Source of the DNA: Erpobdella octoculata
Taxonomy: Eukaryota > Annelida > Clitellata > Hirudinida > Erpobdellidae
Assembly: GCA_963978895.1 (NCBI GenBank)
Contig: OZ022245.1
Location: 28,369,543-28,433,542 of the forward strand
DNA length: 64,000 bases
Direction: 5' to 3'
A program made the position numbers and the translations under genes. Positions within the stretch are counted from its first letter, which is position 1. The number at the start of each line of letters is the position of its first letter. The notes beneath the pieces were generated by a model. That model worked only from the letters and a program-made list of their open reading frames with translations, searched no databases and was not told the origin of the DNA. Positions 1 through 15,344 of this stretch are shown one piece after another.

Positions 1-3000
1 AACAGCCGACAGCTTACCGTAGATGTAGTTCAAAACCATGACCTCAAAAAGGCCTGTGATCAGCAGAGGAAATCCGCTGAGAGCGGCGTCTACGAGACAA
101 AACAAATAAAATCCTCCCTAGAAATAAAGAAGAAATAAGATAGATTGCGTCTTTGGAATACAATAATTACGTTTCACTTACATTTGAAACCATGGATAGC
201 CCGATGAGGTAAAAGATTAGGCAGAAGACCACTCGGAAGATGATAACTCGTTGAGCGGATCGCCTGAGTAGAGTCGGAAATTCGTCCATCATAGCACAGA
301 AGAAACATTCTACTATAGAAAACTGGAATTGATAAAATTCAGATATAAATATGATGGCCGTCAAAGAGAAATCACTTGGCTTATTAAATTACTCTGTCTG
401 TTACGGTTAGATATGTAAATATGAATGAAATTTTTCAAACATTCAGAAATTTGAGCAAGAAATCACAGAACAAACATATAAACTGTCCAAAGAAACGGCA
501 ACCAACCATAGAGCTCAGGCCTAACATCATCATCATCAGGAAGAAAAGGACGCTCCACACTGGAGCACCTGGCATGGTACTGAGAGCTTCTGGATAAACG
601 ACGAACACTAAACCAGGTCCTGTTATAATAATATTAATACCGAAACTATAATCAGCACTCAAGTAAACTGATAAATATTCATGAACTACAAGATGTGATT
701 CGTTGAATAAATCATCACGAAGTGACCTACTGACCGCTGGCGGCCACGCTGGCGACTTCAACATTTTTTTGAGTAGCCATGTATCCGAGGACGGAGAAAA
801 TAGCAAATCCACCGTAGAAGCTGGTGAGACAGTTGATGATCGGTACCAGTAGAGAATCTCTGTTGTAGATACATAGTTTTTTAATTAATATTTTAATTAT
901 TTAATTATTATTATTATTAGTATTATAGTCTTAGCAATTGGCTAATACTACCTCTGACAGTTGTTGTTAAAATTGTTGTAGCTGGCCATGGCAATTAATC
1001 CTCCTGTGCACGTGCTCAACGAGAAGAAAATTTGCGTTCCTGCATCGCTCCAGACCTACGTGCAATGTGTACGCAATGTATACCTATCACCCGGTCGTTA
1101 AACATTTTACATGAATTATTAAATTAATCTAATAAATCGATAAATCTCTTACCTTGGCTTCTGCCAGTTTCGACCAAACAGGGTTAAGATAGAAATATAT
1201 GCCCTTCCATGCGCCTTCCAAGGTCACGCCCCTGACTAACATCACCGTCAATAAAACATAAGGAAACGTAGATGTAACGTAAACAACCTGTCAACCAATC
1301 GTTTTCGATTTATTAATCAGCTGTCAATTATATTGAACCGAGTGACCTTCACCCGATTTTATATATTAACCCTCACCTTTCCAAGAGAGGAAATGCCTTT
1401 GATAAGGACGACAAAGACGATGAGCCAACTGAGAGCCAAGCAGACTGCAAGCTGCCAAACGATGGTGCCAGTGTTCTCGAAACCGTCAGACATTTGAAGA
1501 ACTTTTCGACTGGATAATAAAATCTATATATATAAAAGAACATGTCCTGACTGACTGACTGACTGACTGATAATCAACGCCGAGATCAAACGCCTCATCC
1601 TAGGAACGTGAAATTTGGAACTTATATTACTTTTATAGCGTAAACATCCGCTAAGAAAGGATTTTTGAAAATTTTGCTCCTGAAGGGAAGAAACTAGAAA
1701 ACAAACTTTTTTCTAAAACAATGTATATCTCAAAAACCAAAAATGAGGACATTTTGAAATTTGGTATATGGATTCTTCTTGAAAAATAAAAAGATACGTG
1801 TTTCACCATTTTTTGAAAATTCGGTTTCCCGGACCTCAAATGTTGGTTGGAAAATAGGGTTATTTGGTTTTTAAAGTAGCTGCTACTCAAAAACTGTGAA
1901 TGCTACAGGAGTAAAAATTAGTATTTAGTTTCTACTCCCAAAATAATGAAATAAATGTTTTAGCATTTTCTAAAAATTTGGTTTCCAGGACTTCAAATGT
2001 GGGGTGGAAAATAGGGTTATTTGTTTTTCAAACTAACTGCTACTCAAAAACTGTAAATACCACAGATGTAAAAATTAGTATTTAGTTTCTATTCTAAAAA
2101 TAAAGATATACGTGTTTTACCATTTTTTTAAAATTTGGTTTCCAGGACCTCAAATGTGGGATGGAAAATAATGTTATTTGGTTTTTAATGTAATTGCTAC
2201 TCGAAAAATGTAGATGCTGCAGGAGTAAAAATGAGTATTTGGTTTCTACTCCAGAAATAATGATATACGTGTTTTACCATTTTTTGAAACTTTGGTTTCC
2301 AGGACTTCAAATTTGCGGTGGAAAATAGGATTACTTGGTTTTTAAAGTAACTGCTACTCAAAAACTGTAAATGCTACAAAAGTAAAAATAGTTTATTTAG
2401 TTTCTACTCTAAAAATAATGATATTTGGCTTCCAGGACCTCAAATATGAAGTGGAAAAAGGGTTATTTGATTTTAAAATAACTGCTACTCAAAAACTGTA
2501 AGTGCTACAGATGTGAAAATTGGTATTTTGAGGTTTTGTGCCGGTTAAAAGTAGATGAGTTTAGTTTATCACCGGACGGACGGGCCAAGCCGTTATTTTA
2601 GGGTCTTCATAAGGCCCTGCCTAAACCTTAAATCAAGGTAGGACGGGCCGAGATTTTTAACCAAGTATATAAACATTTTAGTGATTTTTCGGGTGTTCAG
2701 ACGGGCCGGGCTAAACCTGAAGTCAAGGTGGGACGGGCCGAAGTTTTTCATCAAGTATATAGAATTTCTAGGCCTGTGAAAACGGGCCGGGCCCATATTA
2801 GACGAGCCGTGCCGGGCCAGGATATTCGGTTTTTGAAACGGGCTGGGCCAAGTTGTCGACGGGCCGAGCCGAGACCTAAAAAATTGATCCGTGCAGTACT
2901 CTACTATGTATGCACGGTTCAAATTCTCTAATTTCATGCGAGCGAAGCCGCTACGGGCACTGCTAGTATATATATATCGGTGTTATCTTGGTAATAAAGT

Positions 3001-4700
3001 AGATTTTTTTATACTAGGGGTTAGTTGCATTTTTGCGCTAATAATAATAATAATGATTGGTTTATATTTGCATGCGTTATAAACAATTTATTAGTCTATA
3101 TTATTAGTGGTTATATTATTTCAAATTGGATTCGTTTTTAAGTTTTCGTATAAAACAGGTTATATACATTCCTACAGCAAGCTATTCGTAAATTAATTTC
3201 TATATTTTTCAATTTCGATTCGAGAGCTTTTCCGACGATAAAAGTTCTGCCCAAAAACGCGGAAGATCCCTGTTGTTATCAGCAAACAAACATGGTTGGA
3301 TAAGATATCAAACCTTTTTTTTTTTTGAATGGGCTGGATTATCCGTTAGATTGCACCTATCATTTCATGGAGACGAAGTAATATTAATAGCATGATTACG
3401 AGAGAGTTATTGCAATAGATTTATGTATCCATTGAGTTTTCCAATGTCGAGTTAATGATCATTTAAAAATTGTTATGAAGGAGTTATTTATTTGTGAATT
3501 ATTTGAGCGGAAAACTTAAAAAAAAAAGCGGAGCGGAAGAAATTAGTGGAGCGGGTGAGTTAAAATTTAAACTCACTAGAAAAACTCCTCGCTGGGACTT
3601 TTGAGTTCTGATGCTTCGATGCGAGTAAAATTCTTCATGATGAAAGTTTCATTTTCTGGATAAATAATCCAATTATCGTGCTATTATTCATTTTTAATGT
3701 TGTTAAGTATTTAAATATTGGCCTTTTTACCTCCTTTGCTCATGTTTTTGTAATCATCCGCCGTGGCGCAGTAAAAAGTGTTCCAAGCGTTGTTGCAGCC
3801 AGTCCAAGGAACGGTAGAAGACATGGAGGCAAAGAGGAAATATAGAGCCCAGGCAACTACGACGTTGTAATAAATGCTTATGACGGTATTGGCAGTTACC
3901 ATGGCGTATCCCAAACCTACCGGTAAGATTCAAATAAGGTGAAACAAGTTTTTAAGTTGTTTTTTTTTTAAGTTTTGACGATATTTTAGGAAATAAATGA
4001 AAAACATTATGGTTGAAAGTGCAAAGTGTTTGACTTCATTTTGAATAGCAAGCAAAGCACATTAACAAGTTAAATACAGATATAAATGTTTTATATAATG
4101 AAAATCATTGTATTTTTCTGCATTTTAACCTTTGAAAAAGGGGTTAACTTTCCAAATGGCGATCGGTCCGAGACTGGCAAACTGACCGAATGAGAGCTCA
4201 AGAAAGAAGAGTGGTATGCCTACCAAAAAGAGCATGCCAAAGTAGGGTATCAAAAACGCACCTGCGTAGAAGGATCAGAAACATAATTTATTATTTTTAA
4301 ATCGTAGTTGTATTTTTCATAAAAAAAAGTTTTCAAGACCCTAAAGAGCGGTTTTAGTTAAAAATTTAAGACTGCTCAAATCTTAGTTATATTGATCTAG
4401 AATCCAAGAAGTAGTTACAGATATTTTTTTTCAAATAAAACTGACAATGCAACAACACCTGAATCGTACCTACCAGTACCTATTCCATCTCCTCTACCTA
4501 CCTACCTACTTACTTCCACGTAGACTCACCTCCTCCGTTCTGATAGCACAAATATGGAAACCTCCATATGTTTCCAAGACCAACAGCGTAGCCGACGCAA
4601 GTTAAAATGAACTCGACTTTTCCGCCCCAATTGGCTCGTTTCTCTTCGGTCATTTTTAGTCTGTTGTTGTTCCTTTGTAAAAGTTTTATGGATCTTACCT
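1..4700 (-). CDS. SLC6 Na+/Cl- neurotransmitter transporter, glycine-transporter-like (partial, 11 exons seen)
   Basis: Plasma-membrane symporter that couples Na+/Cl- entry to uptake of a small amino acid or amine. Exons on the minus strand, 5' to 3': 4530-about 4700, 4130-4261, 3731-3916, 3577-3655, 1377-1509, 1153-1287, 952-1055, 735-859, 507-619, 182-322 and 1-117 (open at the window edge). Codon phases match at the junctions checked. TM1 carries the family signature [20 protein letters not shown]2 has [12 protein letters not shown]. The second extracellular loop has [11 protein letters not shown], then a Cys and potential N-glycosylation sites (NET, NFT). TM4 begins RKVLQMSDG and TM6 has [13 protein letters not shown]. 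The CNNxWNT loop and TM6 resemble glycine transporters (SLC6A5/A9), but the substrate is inferred. The start is probably the Met at 4653, although the frame stays open upstream to a possible acceptor near 4700. The last TM segments lie outside the window. Confidence 0.9.
1523..2966 (+). mobile_element. Non-autonomous Helitron, copy 1
   Basis: The element starts with TCTATATATATAAAAG and ends CTAG, between A on the left and T on the right, with no target duplication. That is the Helitron hallmark (TC...CTRR inserted in AT). Just inside the 3' end lies a short hairpin-capable sequence, AGCGAAGCCGCT. After the 5' end comes a run of TGAC units, then about five diverged copies of a roughly 155-bp repeat (marker GTTTCCAGGAC near 1823, 1981, 2138, 2294, 2428). 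A GGGCC-rich block follows from about 2580 to 2870. No Rep/helicase ORF is present. It lies in an SLC6 intron, antisense to that gene. A second full copy is at 60654-62154. Confidence 0.85.
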
Positions 4701-4899
4701 AAATTAATGTTTTTATTAACTGTTATAATATTTTTTTAAATCAGACTTCAAATAGCCCTTGATATTCCAGCTGAAAAAATCTAAACTATTTCTAAAGAGC
4801 CAGTAACAATTAAAACAGACAGATAGCTGCGTATGTATATACGTACGAAATGGAATTAAAAAATAAATATATTTCTATTGCAAAAAGCAGGCTTCTGAC

Positions 4900-5240
4900 T
4901 GACAACGACCTATAATATGCGCTGTTGTCCTCTCTGCATATTCAACTTAACCTCTCTCGTGCTATCATCAACAAGATCGGTCTGACGACACCCGGGTTTT
5001 CTACGGCCCAGCCTAAGGAAATTGCCTGATGAGCAAACACTCGAATCGATGTCGAGAGATTTGCGGAAAGTTTTTGGACGATCGTTCGAGAAGTAGTAGT
5101 TGTAGTAGTGGTAGTAGTGCTTGTTACGACCTATCATAAGTCGTAGGTAGTAGTGGTAGTAGTTGTAGTAGTAGTGCTTGTTATGACCTATCATGAGTCG
5201 TAGGTATGTAGTGCTTGTTATAACCTATCATAACCTTATC
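4900..5240. repeat. Diverged repeat with GTA-rich tandem units
   Basis: Contains TAGTAG/TGGTAG runs and three diverged copies of a unit with GACCTATCATRAGTCGTAGG near 5130, 5185 and 5225, next to a more GC-rich segment at 4970-5090. It looks like a decayed dispersed repeat, family unknown. It lies upstream of the SLC6 gene. Confidence 0.45.
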
Positions 5241-6279
5241 GGCTCTCGAAAGAGAGCACGTGTAAGTGAAATCTATAAGTTGATCTAAATTGCTATAAAC
5301 ATCTACAACTCAAACATTCTATGTGTTTTTATATTTACATGCTTGTATATCAAAAGAATAAAGGGGAAGGAGAGAGAGAGTGGGATGATGTGATTCTATA
5401 GGATACAGTAACTGTAAACCCAGAGGAAGATGTTTGACACTTTGACAGGTTCTTTTGACTCCTGTGATGCAGTCCAGCCAGAATTCCTGAAATTTCCCAA
5501 AATACCACCTCCTAAAAACTCACTTATTTTAATTCGGGAACAATCATTCGATAAAGACAACTATGTGGTTTTGATCAATTATTTTAATATAGTTTGATAA
5601 TAATTAAAAATCAATCAGCGAATAACGATAGCAGCTGAAATTGTTAAACATTTTTTCACCAAAATAATTTTCTCTATTTTAATATCAAATAGAGTAAAAT
5701 TATGCGTATATTCATTATATACTAAAAAATTAAATTAATATATTATTAAAAAATAAATACTTTTACAGAAAATCCTATTTATTTGAACTGGAAATCGAAC
5801 ATCAAGGCATACGCGCCGCCAGCTAGCTTAGCATAGCTGCTGCTGCTAGCAGCTTTAGCTGCTGCTCCAGCGTACGACGTAGAGGCTTGGAATAATATGT
5901 CGGAGCCGCAAATATCTGCTTGAAACCGCTCCAGCGTAACCTTCAAGAAATATTGAGAAAAAAATCTACAAATCTTTTGTAAATTATTTATTATAGCATA
6001 AGAGCGATTTTTATTTATAGAAATCAATATTTCCACTGAAAGAGAAGATGCTGCTTTGAAGAACTGTTTTCAAATTTTTGTAGCGATTTTTTTCAATAAT
6101 TGAAAAACGTTAAAATTAAAAAGGGAGGTTAAGTATATTACGTTTCGTACAAGAAATCAAAGATATTCCTCCGCATTGTTTACCAACAACGTATATGGAC
6201 TATTTGCACTAATAAAAAAAGTTAGATAAATCTCTATTTAAAAGTTTTTCTAAAAAGAAACATTAAAGTCAACACAATC
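5241..6279. other. Intergenic region between divergent SLC6 and synaptogyrin genes
   Basis: AT-rich region holding the 5' ends and presumably the promoters of the divergent SLC6 (minus) and synaptogyrin (plus) genes. An 85-codon minus-strand frame at 5779-6036 with an Ala/Ser-rich end was not accepted as a gene. Nothing else was recognised. Confidence 0.5.
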
Positions 6280-10265
<3,986 letters not shown>

Positions 10266-10668
10266 AGAACTCGTCATTCATTCCTGGATATAGTGTCGCG
10301 CACTGGCGCCACTAGAACTAAGCTAAGAGCGCTATACGACTGTCCGTGTCAGAAACCTTTTTCCTATATGTAGAATCGTGCTATGCTGTGAAAACTGTTT
10401 TCGAAAAGTCGGCAATTAGATTATGATGATCAAGGACTCTTACTAACTGGTCTGGAAGCTGGTGTCAGCGCACTATTTATATAAGAAATATATGTCTATA
10501 TCTATATTTATATTTATACATAAAAAAAAGAATGAAAATGTTTTGAATCCATTGAATCTGTCAAGTATTGTTTTTTTTTATATTTGTTTAGCAATTAAAG
10601 TGTTTGCAATCAAGGAAAAGTCACTCCTGACATTTTCATATCTTCCTTCCTTCCTTCAATCCTTGTAC

Positions 10669-10669
<1 letters not shown>

Positions 10670-10760
<91 letters not shown>
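10670..10760 (+). repeat. (GAT)n trinucleotide microsatellite
   Basis: About 30 perfect GAT units, which read as poly-Asp in one frame. The position, downstream of the synaptogyrin stop, makes it 3' UTR or intergenic rather than coding. Confidence 0.95.
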
Positions 10761-11023
10761 GTATTAGAACGCGTCACTAGCCTGCAATTATTGTTTGCTA
10801 TTTATTTATTTATTTAATTAGCTGATTATTAAATGAAGTACTTTTTCTTAATTTCATGTTGTCGACTTTAGCGTCAGACTTAATCAATTTTTTTGAACGC
10901 CTAGACCAATTGCTTTTGATTTCGTAGAATATTTTTCTATTTCTTTTCATTTTAGTAAAATGAGAAATATTTTTATGGGTTTTTTTTAATTAACGATTTA
11001 TTGGTGTTATCGCGATGGTATTA

Positions 11024-11186
<163 letters not shown>

Positions 11187-12399
11187 TATAAGTACTTATG
11201 CAACTTGCTGTATGTCACTGCATCGTTTTACATCGATCTGTCAATCAAACAGGTGCGCCGCTCACCTCCCACTGAAGTAGAGTGGTTACGACCCTGACCT
11301 AACCTGCAATTGACAAGCGGCTAATTTCACTAGCTAGAAAGATTTAAGTGGCATAAGTTTATATGTGCTGAGGTGAGGTGCTGAGGTGTTAGTATCGTCG
11401 TCTATCGTATAAGTTCGTGCGAATAGTTAGCAGAGGTATCAATGTACTTAAAGAAAACTTGTATTGAAAAGGATGTTTTGCTGATGTTAACACAGCACTG
11501 TGGGTGTACGATTTGTTGCTCAGAATAAAAACTTTTTGTTATTGCTTAGATGATGTCGTAATCTTAGAGAAAAGTTTTCTTAGAATGCGTTGTTGTTAAT
11601 GTTGTTGATGTTGTTAAACAAATCTTTTTTTGTTTATCAATCTATTCTTGTTTAAGTTTTTTGTTTTTTATAATCGAACGAATGATAACCAACCCCCTCC
11701 AAAATCGTCACACTTAAATGCTAGAAATTTCACATTTTGATCGATGTATGGAGCGCGTTATATATACCAGTAAGAAACCTTGCAAAACACAACACTTATA
11801 TGTGCATCTGTATTTTCCCATAACGTTGCGAATCTAAAAACCATGTTTGAGTTTTTCGTACATTTATTCATGTATTCACGAATGATGTTTACTCGTTTAT
11901 ATAGAGACGTCGAATGTACTTATTAGGTATTTAGGTATAGTACCCAAGGTTAGGTAAGCGTCAATGGATTTTAGTCGCACCCTCGCCCGACTTTGCATTT
12001 TGGGCAATCTTTCAAAGAAATAATAAGTCAATAATTTTCTAAAGTTCTAAATCGACTTGAGAGACACGATGGCTCTATCTATTTTTATTTTATTATTTCA
12101 TAGAAAGTGTGCCTAGCTATGAAATTTTTGAGAAAAAAACTGCAATTATATATCAATATTTAATAATCTCGTTAGATTAGTTAATAAAAATACGATATAT
12201 AATATTTTAATAAATATAATATATATAAAGTAATAAATGTTAAATAAATTTGTTTTAGATATCTATGAATAAACATTGTTTTTATATCTTGTGTTTCCAC
12301 TTTCTAAGAATTTCAGTAAGTGTTCTTGGGTTTATTTCAAGTACGATATACAATACAAAGTCGGAATTTTTCAGGCTTTCTCAACAATACAAAAAAAGA

Positions 12400-12597
12400 A
12401 TGATTATACCGGTGAGATGTTTCAGCTGTGGCAAGGTGATCGGGAACAAGTGGGAACAGTATATGGCACTCCTGCAGGCTGGTTATTCAGAAAGTGAATC
12501 ACTGGATGTTCTCGGACTGAAGAGGTACTGCTGTCGACGCATGCTTTTAAGTCACGTGGATTTGATTGATAAACTTCTGTATTATCAGCCAGCTTGA
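12400..12597 (+). CDS. POLR2L: RNA polymerases I/II/III subunit RPABC5 (Rpb10)
   Basis: Small zinc-binding subunit shared by all three nuclear RNA polymerases, which anchors the assembly core. The 65-residue protein begins [12 protein letters not shown], exactly the family start, and carries the second zinc-ligand pair as RYCCRRMLL. All four Cys are present (CxxC plus CC). Length matches the 67-residue human protein. The frame is open upstream of the Met, but alignment with the family sets the start at 12400. The coding region has no intron. It lies about 280 bp upstream of CACTIN on the same strand. Confidence 0.97.
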   Translation: MIIPVRCFSCGKVIGNKWEQYMALLQAGYSESESLDVLGLKRYCCRRMLLSHVDLIDKLLYYQPA

Positions 12598-12697
12598 AGA
12601 AATAAATCGGGAAATAAAAAATATGTGACATTGACAAATAAATTTTATTTTCAATTGTAGTTTGTTTTTTTTTCTCAAATAAAAATAGATATTAATT

Positions 12698-12701
<4 letters not shown>

Positions 12702-12765
<64 letters not shown>
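12702..12765. repeat. (TA)n microsatellite
   Basis: About 64 bp of alternating TA between POLR2L and CACTIN. Confidence 0.95.
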
Positions 12766-12768
<3 letters not shown>

Positions 12769-12877
12769 TATATACATATTTATGTTTATGTTTTGATATA
12801 AATCTGTTTCCTTTTCAACACGTCCATGACGATAAAAACATTAGTTGAGCACAGTTTTTGTTATAATTTGCGTATAA

Positions 12878-14872
12878 ATGCCTTCCCGTCGAAGTAGGTC
12901 AAACTCAAAAACACGACATCGTCGACGAAGTCGTTCGGACAGTAAAAGTAGGTCAAGAAGACGTGAACACAAATCGAGAAAAGATGGCGGCATGGAAAAC
13001 GATCGAAACGAACGGGATTATTCGAAGCATAAAAAATCAAAAAATAAGCATCGAGAAAGAAGCAAAAGTAGAGAACATTCGAGAAGCCTAAAAAGAAGGT
13101 CGCCGCCATCTTTTAGAAATGAAAACTGCAAAAAGACAAGTTCTCCTGACTCAAAAGATCAAGTCGAACTGCCAGCTGAAAAGCACAACAAGCAGAAAAA
13201 AGAAATTTCACCGGGCAAGAAGAGAAAATCCGAAGACAGTGACGAAGATGTCACAATTAATAAAAAGAAAAAACACGTTAAAGATAAAGAGACGAAACTC
13301 AAAGAAAAAATAGATGTTAACGGTGAATACATGGGTTACAGCAACACCTGCAATCCTTTTGGCGATGAAAATCTTTTTGGAACGTTCGTTTGGAAGAAGA
13401 AACTCGAAGCAGAGGGTAGGGCCGATATCTCGCTCAAGAAAATCGAAAAAGAGCAAAAGAAGACTATCCTCAAAAACAGGACCGAGCTCGAACAAGTTCA
13501 AAAACGCGTTCAAGAGAGAGAAAGGGCAAAAGCCGCCAGGGATGAAGAAAGAGATATGATGCAGAGAGAAAAAGAGGCTGCTTTCTACGATCAATGGCAA
13601 CAGCAAGAAGATTCTTTTCATCTTCAACAAGTCAAAAAAAGATCCGAGATTAGATTAGAAGACGGTCGAGCTAAGCCCATTGATCTTCTGGCTCAGTACG
13701 TCAAGGAAGAAGGTAACGACTTTGTTTTAGAAACAGAACCTTACAACCGGCTCATTGGCTTGACCATTGAAGACCTCGAAGATCTTTTGGAGGACATCGA
13801 AACTTATTCGGAAGCTGAGCAGAGAGTTCACTCTGAATACTGGGCCGATGTTACTATAGTTGCAAGGGAAGAACTGAAACAGCTAAAAAAGCTCGATCCG
13901 AATTGTGCCGAATACATTTCCGATACTAGATCGTGCGTTCATCCGTCCGTACAAAAAGAGGTGGCAAAAATATTTAAAGGAAAAACACTGAACCAACTCG
14001 ATCTTCTCGAGAGTGAGATAGCAAAACGATTGAACGGTGGCGAAGGTGTTGACATTACCTACTGGGAGAATCTTGCTCAGCAGTTGAAAGTTTTTAAGGC
14101 CAAACAAAGATTGAAAGAAAGATATAAAGAACAGCTATTGGAAATACGTAATACTTTACAACAAGAGCAGTGTATTGAAAGAACGTCCGAAGAAGAACAA
14201 GAAGGAGCAGAAGATGATCTTATACTATCGAAAGAACCCGCTAGTTCTGATGATGTTGCCAATCCGTTGGAGGATGAAAACTGCGACCAAGAAGAATATT
14301 TGTCAGGCAGGTATTCACCGATACTAATTAAACCGGATGACCTCCCTCTAGGATCAATTATCGTCGACATGGCTGATGATTTCAAACGCCTTTGTTTTGC
14401 CCGCCAGCAAGTATTTGCTTCAAAGCCGTTGGAAAAAATTGCTGAAAACGAAGACGGTGCAGACTTTACCGACGAAGTAGTGCTGAAAGAAGAAGTTTAC
14501 CACTGGAGCGACAAATACAGGCCGAGAAAGCCTCGGTTCTGCAACAAGGTTCACACAGGTTTTGAGTGGAACAAATACAACCAGACTCACTACGACATAG
14601 ACAACCCACCGCCGAGGATTGTTCAAGGTTATAAGTTCAACATTTTCTATCCGGATTTAATAGACAAAACAAAAATTCCACAGTACCAACTGGTACCGTG
14701 TGAAGACAAGAACTTCGCAGTTATAAGATTCATGGCGGGACCACCTTATGAAGATATTGCATTCAAGGTAGTGAACAGGGAGTGGGATCACCGCAGAGGT
14801 TTCCGGTGTTATTTCCAAAACAGCACTTTGCAACTATGGTTCTCATTCAGAAGATTGAGATACAGGAAGTAG
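12878..14872 (+). CDS. CACTIN: Cactin, spliceosome-associated protein (664 aa, single exon)
   Basis: Nuclear protein needed for pre-mRNA splicing fidelity; it was first found as a partner of the Drosophila IkB protein Cactus. The N-terminal ~130 residues are Arg/Ser- and Lys-rich, as in splicing factors. A charged helical middle follows: NPFGDENLFGTFVWKKKLE near residue 160, then long Glu/Lys/Arg helices. The C-terminus is the conserved Cactus-binding region, with KPRFCNKVHTGFEWNKYNQT, PPPRIVQGYKFNIFYPDL and a terminal WFSFRRLRYRK. Length is close to other invertebrate cactins. The whole reading frame is one exon, unlike the many-exon NUP85 next door. AATAAA signals lie near 15023. Confidence 0.97.
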   Translation: MPSRRSRSNSKTRHRRRSRSDSKSRSRRREHKSRKDGGMENDRNERDYSKHKKSKNKHRERSKSREHSRSLKRRSPPSFRNENCKKTSSPDSKDQVELPAEKHNKQKKEISPGKKRKSEDSDEDVTINKKKKHVKDKETKLKEKIDVNGEYMGYSNTCNPFGDENLFGTFVWKKKLEAEGRADISLKKIEKEQKKTILKNRTELEQVQKRVQERERAKAARDEERDMMQREKEAAFYDQWQQQEDSFHLQQVKKRSEIRLEDGRAKPIDLLAQYVKEEGNDFVLETEPYNRLIGLTIEDLEDLLEDIETYSEAEQRVHSEYWADVTIVAREELKQLKKLDPNCAEYISDTRSCVHPSVQKEVAKIFKGKTLNQLDLLESEIAKRLNGGEGVDITYWENLAQQLKVFKAKQRLKERYKEQLLEIRNTLQQEQCIERTSEEEQEGAEDDLILSKEPASSDDVANPLEDENCDQEEYLSGRYSPILIKPDDLPLGSIIVDMADDFKRLCFARQQVFASKPLEKIAENEDGADFTDEVVLKEEVYHWSDKYRPRKPRFCNKVHTGFEWNKYNQTHYDIDNPPPRIVQGYKFNIFYPDLIDKTKIPQYQLVPCEDKNFAVIRFMAGPPYEDIAFKVVNREWDHRRGFRCYFQNSTLQLWFSFRRLRYRK

Positions 14873-15344
14873 AGCGTTTGAACAGATATAGGTACATATA
14901 TAATATCGTATGTTTTATACAATGCTCGTTTGGACTTAAACGAAAAATAACGATTTTTTTAAACATATAATACCAATTGTTATTTTTTAATGCATGTATA
15001 CCGATTATAAAGTTGAATTGATAAATAAAAGTTTTCAAGAGCTTTTCTGTCGTTTCTTTGCTTAAAAATAAAAACAAGTTTATACAGCAGGTGGGCGCGA
15101 AGCATATCGGCATTTATTATTTTATAAATTTATACGAAACTTGTCTAAATTAAATTAAGCTATTAACTTATATATTTTTTACTTTACTTTTATCATACAT
15201 TTAAAAAATAGTATTCTAATTCAAGTTGTATAATTTATTGAATAAAGAATCACATTTTTGGATGAATTAGTGTTATTAGTCATAAATATTATATTTATCG
15301 TAAAATTCAATCTGTTTTTCAACAAAGACAACGGTATTTTGAGA
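14873..15344. other. CACTIN 3' UTR and spacer to NUP85
   Basis: AT-rich, with AATAAA hexamers near 15023 and 15241, consistent with CACTIN 3'-end formation. No gene seen. Confidence 0.5.

Noticed and set aside
2593..2937. 114-codon minus-strand frame in Helitron copy 1, with a matching 102-codon frame at 60683-60991
   Set aside because: The similarity follows from the elements being copies. The frames diverge by a shift near their ends, and the composition reflects the GGGCC repeat, with no known Helitron protein motif.
5779..6036. 85-codon minus frame with an Ala/Ser-rich C-terminus
   Set aside because: There is no recognisable domain, and no partner exon with matching phase was found. It lies in the intergenic region between two divergent genes.
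10462..10767. 101-codon frame ending in about 30 Asp
   Set aside because: This is a (GAT)n microsatellite downstream of the synaptogyrin stop; the upstream part has no similarity to known proteins.
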